37,398 nucleotides of DNA from Smithella sp. (GTDB lineage Bacteria; Desulfobacterota; Syntrophia; Syntrophales; Smithellaceae): contig SCVW01000032.1 in the NCBI GenBank assembly GCA_007244375.1, positions 1-37,398 of the forward strand. The letters run 5' to 3'. Of this stretch, positions 34,310-37,398 are shown in pieces. Each line of letters opens with the position of its first letter. The first letter of the stretch is position 1. The notes under the pieces were generated by a model. It worked only from the letters and a program-made list of their open reading frames with translations, searched no databases and had not been told where the DNA came from. Both the position numbers and the translations under genes were made by a program.

Positions 34310-35290
34310 ATGTCGCTGCTGCTGGAAATAAAAAACCTGAGAACAGCATTTGATACCACACAGGGAAGAATTAATGCTGTTGACGGAGTTTCGCTGAAAG
34401 TCAATGCCGGTGAAACCATGGGCATTGTCGGAGAATCCGGTTGCGGTAAAACAATGCTGGCCCTTTCCATTATGCGGCTGGTTCCGGCCAACGGCAAAAT
34501 CATTAGTGGCGAAATATTCTTTTCCGGCAAGGATTTGTTAAAACTATCGGAAGAAGAAATGCGTGCAGTACGCGGCAGTGAAATTTCCATGGTTTTTCAG
34601 GAACCGATGACTTCACTTAACCCTGTTTTTCGTGTTGGTGAACAAATAGCCGAGGCCATTCGTTTGCATCAACACCTTCCGGCAAAACAGGCCATGGAGT
34701 TGAGTATCAAGCAATTGCGCGAAGTTGGTATTCCCGATCCGCAAAAACGGGCGATGGATTATCCGCATAATTTCAGCGGCGGTATGCGCCAGCGGGTAAT
34801 GATTGCCATGGCCATGTCCTGTCATCCGCGATTAATGCTGGCTGACGAACCGACAACAGCGCTTGATGTTACTATTCAGGCGCAGATTCTGGATCTGATT
34901 TCCGAGCTCAAACTCAAAAATAAAATGGCTGTTATTTTGATTACACATGATTTAGGTGTAGTTGCCCAGACGGCTCAGAAGCTTGCTGTAATGTATGCGG
35001 GGAAAATAGTGGAAAGCTCGGCAGTTGAAAAAATATTTGAAAATCCGCTGCATCCATACACACAGGGCTTACTGGAGTCGGTTCCCGCCAGATGTTTGAA
35101 GTCTATGGGAAGAGGAGAATATCTAAAAACAATTCCGGGATCTGTTCCGGGATTATATGATTTTGTTCAAGGTTGCCGTTTCCACGACAGGTGTTCTTAT
35201 GTCTTTGAGGAATGCGTGGGGAAAGAACCGCCGTTTCTGGAAGTTGAACCGGGACATTTTGTTTCCTGCTGGAAATACAACGCAGGGTAA
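34310..35290 (+). CDS. dppD: Oligo/dipeptide ABC transporter ATPase, DppD/OppD-type
   Basis: A 326-residue ABC ATPase: Walker A GESGCGKTM, Q-loop FQEPMTSLNP, signature FSGGMRQRV, Walker B MLADEPTTALD and switch His in LITHDLG. The C-terminus is the oligopeptide-transporter extension with several Cys (CRFHDRCSYVFEECVG... SCWKY). It powers peptide import with a partner ATPase. It follows pepA by 2 bases. No permease (DppB/C) or binding protein gene is in the window, so these must be elsewhere. Confidence 0.93.
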   Translation: MSLLLEIKNLRTAFDTTQGRINAVDGVSLKVNAGETMGIVGESGCGKTMLALSIMRLVPANGKIISGEIFFSGKDLLKLSEEEMRAVRGSEISMVFQEPMTSLNPVFRVGEQIAEAIRLHQHLPAKQAMELSIKQLREVGIPDPQKRAMDYPHNFSGGMRQRVMIAMAMSCHPRLMLADEPTTALDVTIQAQILDLISELKLKNKMAVILITHDLGVVAQTAQKLAVMYAGKIVESSAVEKIFENPLHPYTQGLLESVPARCLKSMGRGEYLKTIPGSVPGLYDFVQGCRFHDRCSYVFEECVGKEPPFLEVEPGHFVSCWKYNAG

Positions 35291-35547
35291 ACACCGGTAG
35301 GAATCCATTGATGTTGTTGATGCCTGATAAGAGAACTCGGGCATGACAGCTTAATTTTAGGTTTAGAATGTAGGGATTGTTCCCCGAGCAATCCGTAAAG
35401 CGGCGCATTCGGGGAATGCACCCTGGAAAAGTTTCGATTCAGGCTTGCCAGCCTAAATCGGCAGTTAAGCAACCAGGAAAGCTTCGGCCTTCAGGATGGG
35501 TCTAACGGGAGTTTAATGGTATATTACAATAAATTCGAGAGTGAACA
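35291..35547 (+). other. Structured, non-coding spacer between the two ABC ATPase genes
   Basis: 257 bases without a credible gene. Visible pairings: ATGCC/GGCAT (35320-35344); GGATTG/CAATCC (35375-35394) competing with TTCCCCGA/TCGGGGAA (35380-35416); CGATT-AGGCT/AGCCT-AATCG (35435-35460, one mismatch); and a stem capped by C(TTCG)G at 35477-35492. The dppD-dppF gap in such operons is usually short, so this is an insertion or a structured RNA. No known riboswitch consensus was recognised. Confidence 0.5.
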
Positions 35548-36516
35548 ATGTCTGGCGCGCTTATTGAAATTAGAGATTTAAATAAAAAATATGCTTTAAG
35601 CAGCAGTTTCTTCAGTTCCCAAAAGAGAATTATTCACGCCGTTAAAGATATTGACCTGCAAATTTTCAAAGGTGAAACACTGGGAATGGTCGGTGAATCC
35701 GGTTGCGGTAAATCCACGCTGGCGCGTCTGATAACGCGCTTGGAGGAGCCTTCTTCCGGTTGTATAAGTTTTAAAGGAGAAAATGTATTCCTATACGATA
35801 GGAAGGCATTAAAATCCTATCGTCGCAGTGTTCAGATAATTTTTCAGGATACTTATTCTTCGCTTAATCCGCGGAAGTCAGCTTTGAGCACTATCAAAGA
35901 ACCTTTGTTGATTCATCATCTGAACGGGAAAAAGGAGCGAAAAGAAAAAGCACTGGAGATTATGGCCAGGGTCGGTTTGAAAAAAGAACAGGCCGATCGT
36001 TATTCTCATGAGTTCAGCGGCGGACAGCGTCAGCGCATCGGTATCGCCAGGGCGCTTGTTTTGAATCCGGAATTGATTGTTGCCGATGAACCGGTTTCTT
36101 CTCTGGATGTTTCCATCCAGGCGCAGATTCTCAATCTGCTCAAGGATTTAAAAAAAGATTATAAGTTGACATATTTATTTATTTCCCATGATCTTAATGT
36201 TGTTCGTTATATTTCCGACCGGGTTGCCGTAATGTATCTGGGTAAAATCGTTGAACTGGCGCAAAACAATGATATCTATAATCGTCCGCTTCATCCTTAT
36301 ACGCGCATGCTGCTGGCGGCAGTACCATCCTGCAATCCAGAAAAGAAAAAAGAAAAAATAAATATAAAAGGAGAAGCCAGTGCGGAAAATAAGAAAGGTT
36401 GTCCTTTCCAGAACCGTTGCTCATACATGGCGGAAATATGCGGAGAAGTGGAACCGCATTTGGAGAAATTTGACGAACATAGTTTTTGCGCCTGTCACAT
36501 GACGGGTAAAATATAG
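35548..36516 (+). CDS. dppF: Oligo/dipeptide ABC transporter ATPase, DppF/OppF-type
   Basis: A 322-residue ABC ATPase with Walker A GESGCGKST, Q-loop FQDTYSSLNP, signature FSGGQRQRI, Walker B IVADEPVSSLD and switch His in FISHDLN. The C-terminus has the oligopeptide extension with Cys (KGCPFQNRCSYMAEICGE). It pairs with the DppD-type ATPase to energise peptide uptake. Its start codon is ATG at 35548 with only a weak SD (CGAGAGTG), and it is separated from its partner by the structured spacer, so its expression may be set by that region. Confidence 0.93.
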   Translation: MSGALIEIRDLNKKYALSSSFFSSQKRIIHAVKDIDLQIFKGETLGMVGESGCGKSTLARLITRLEEPSSGCISFKGENVFLYDRKALKSYRRSVQIIFQDTYSSLNPRKSALSTIKEPLLIHHLNGKKERKEKALEIMARVGLKKEQADRYSHEFSGGQRQRIGIARALVLNPELIVADEPVSSLDVSIQAQILNLLKDLKKDYKLTYLFISHDLNVVRYISDRVAVMYLGKIVELAQNNDIYNRPLHPYTRMLLAAVPSCNPEKKKEKINIKGEASAENKKGCPFQNRCSYMAEICGEVEPHLEKFDEHSFCACHMTGKI

Positions 36517-36532
36517 TTTTGTCGGGGTGATA

Positions 36533-37153
36533 ATGACTGAGAAGAAAATATACATTAAAAATGGTTCGTTGATAATTGAAGGGTTGCTAAGTAAAGCTTC
36601 GACAGAAAACGGCGTTGTAATTTGTCATCCGCATTCATTAATGGGCGGTTCAATGTATAACAACGTTGTCGAAGCCATTCAAGAAGCTTTTAGCGCTGAG
36701 AATTATTCGACCATGAGATTTAATTTTAGGGGTGTGGGCGGTAGCAGCGGCTACTATGATGAAGGTAGAGGCGAGAAGGAAGATATTTATGCGGTATGTG
36801 AATATTTGAAAAAGACGGGTCTTGATAAATTATATCTGGCTGGTTATTCTTTTGGTGCATGGGTTGGTTCAAAAGTTCTCGAAGAAAACAAGGATCCTTT
36901 TGTTAAAAGTGTTTTTGTCTCGCCACCTGTTGAGTATTTTAATTTTAACTGGGATAATTTAAACAATAAAATAAATTATATTATCTGCGGAGATTGCGAT
37001 CAGTTCTGCTCAATAAATATTGTAAAAAAGATAGCACAAAAAATAAACTCACCATTGGAAGTAATACGTGGTGTGGATCATTTTTATATGGGAGAAGAAA
37101 AGAAATTTGTTCGAATATTGGGAAAGTATATAATCGAACATTGTAATAAATAA
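36533..37153 (+). CDS. Small alpha/beta hydrolase (COG2945-like)
   Basis: A 206-residue serine hydrolase. The nucleophile elbow is GYSFGAW (GxSxG), the likely acid is in CGDCDQFC, and the His is in GVDHFYMG. The N-terminal block VICHPHSLMGGSMYNNVV and the RFNFRGVGGSSG segment fit the COG2945 group. The substrate is unknown. ATG 36533 is preferred to an in-frame GTG at 36527 because GGGGTGAT (36524-36531), a good anti-SD match, would serve that ATG. It follows dppF by 16 bases. Confidence 0.85.
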   Translation: MTEKKIYIKNGSLIIEGLLSKASTENGVVICHPHSLMGGSMYNNVVEAIQEAFSAENYSTMRFNFRGVGGSSGYYDEGRGEKEDIYAVCEYLKKTGLDKLYLAGYSFGAWVGSKVLEENKDPFVKSVFVSPPVEYFNFNWDNLNNKINYIICGDCDQFCSINIVKKIAQKINSPLEVIRGVDHFYMGEEKKFVRILGKYIIEHCNK

Positions 37154-37323
37154 ACAAAAAATTTTTAAAAAAAAGCTTGATTTTGAGAAAAAATGGTGTT
37201 AGTTCTACTTACACTGGAAAAAATCGCAATTTTATTATTAAGTTTTAGAAACGTAAAAGCTGCATTTGTCAGGAAAATTTAGTGTTAAGCTCTACAAAAG
37301 TTAAGTTTTATAAAAAATAAATT

Positions 37324-37370
37324 AACCGCGAGAATTCTTCATTGGAGAAGCAGAATTCAAGCGGTTTTTT
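37324..37370 (+). terminator. Rho-independent terminator at the end of the peptide operon
   Basis: AACCGC...AGAATTCT on the left pairs with AGAATTC...GCGGTT on the right, followed by a T run. It lies ~170 bases after the hydrolase gene. The 37154-37323 stretch is AT-rich and shows no gene. Confidence 0.75.
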
Positions 37371-37398
37371 AGTTTCTTACGGATTTTTTACTGATAAG

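Noticed and set aside
35197-35472. 91-codon minus-strand frame in the dppD-dppF spacer
   Set aside because: Composition follows the hairpin repeats, it overlaps dppD's end and has no SD or family resemblance.

Overview
The window looks like a chromosomal segment of a Gram-negative, AT-rich bacterium, most likely of the Desulfobacterota (Syntrophales-like). This rests on the gene content: an outer-membrane secretin, lipoproteins, a CFI-box domain and a membrane-bound sigma-54 activator. The taxonomic guess is inference, not measured. No tRNA, rRNA, CRISPR array or phage gene was seen.

Layout. (1) 1-287: right end of an IS3-family element. (2) 440-4178: two minus-strand envelope genes, an L,D-transpeptidase and a large Ig-like lipoprotein, with a hairpin-rich spacer between them. 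(3) 4313-13461: the assembly half of an MSHA-type type IV pilus system in the classical order (MshI-like, MshJ-like, MshK-like, secretin MshL, ATPase MshM, ATPase MshE, platform MshG). (4) 13591-16062: a membrane-anchored sigma-54 activator, a good -24/-12 promoter and two tandem MshA-like major pilins. (5) 16123-26873: a glycan cassette. It has two TMTC-like multi-membrane glycosyltransferases pointing at the pilins, a tightly overlapping operon (GT4 glycosyltransferase, sugar ketoisomerase, PLP aminotransferase, methyltransferase, flippase-like membrane protein, B12-type radical SAM enzyme), and a dolichyl-phosphate-mannose-synthase-like GT2. (6) 27108-32588: an ECF sigma factor, a small membrane protein and the minor-pilin half of the MSHA system (MshC-like, MshD-like and a giant MshO/CFI-box/MshP-MshQ fusion). 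(7) 32808-37153: housekeeping genes, namely leucyl aminopeptidase PepA, two oligopeptide ABC ATPases separated by a structured spacer, and a small alpha/beta hydrolase.

How they may work together. MSHA loci normally run I-J-K-L-M-(N)-E-G-(F)-B-A-C-D-O-P-Q without a break. Here the order is kept, but about 12 kb of regulators and glycan genes sits between the major pilins and the minor pilins. The simplest reading is one self-contained system for a sigma-54-controlled, glycosylated MSHA-type pilus: pilins made on demand, a polyprenyl-linked sugar made by the GT2 and the amino-sugar operon, transfer to pilin by the TMTC-like enzymes, and a minor-pilin tip complex under an ECF sigma factor. The pilus part rests on family recognition. 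The link between glycan genes and pilin is inference from position.
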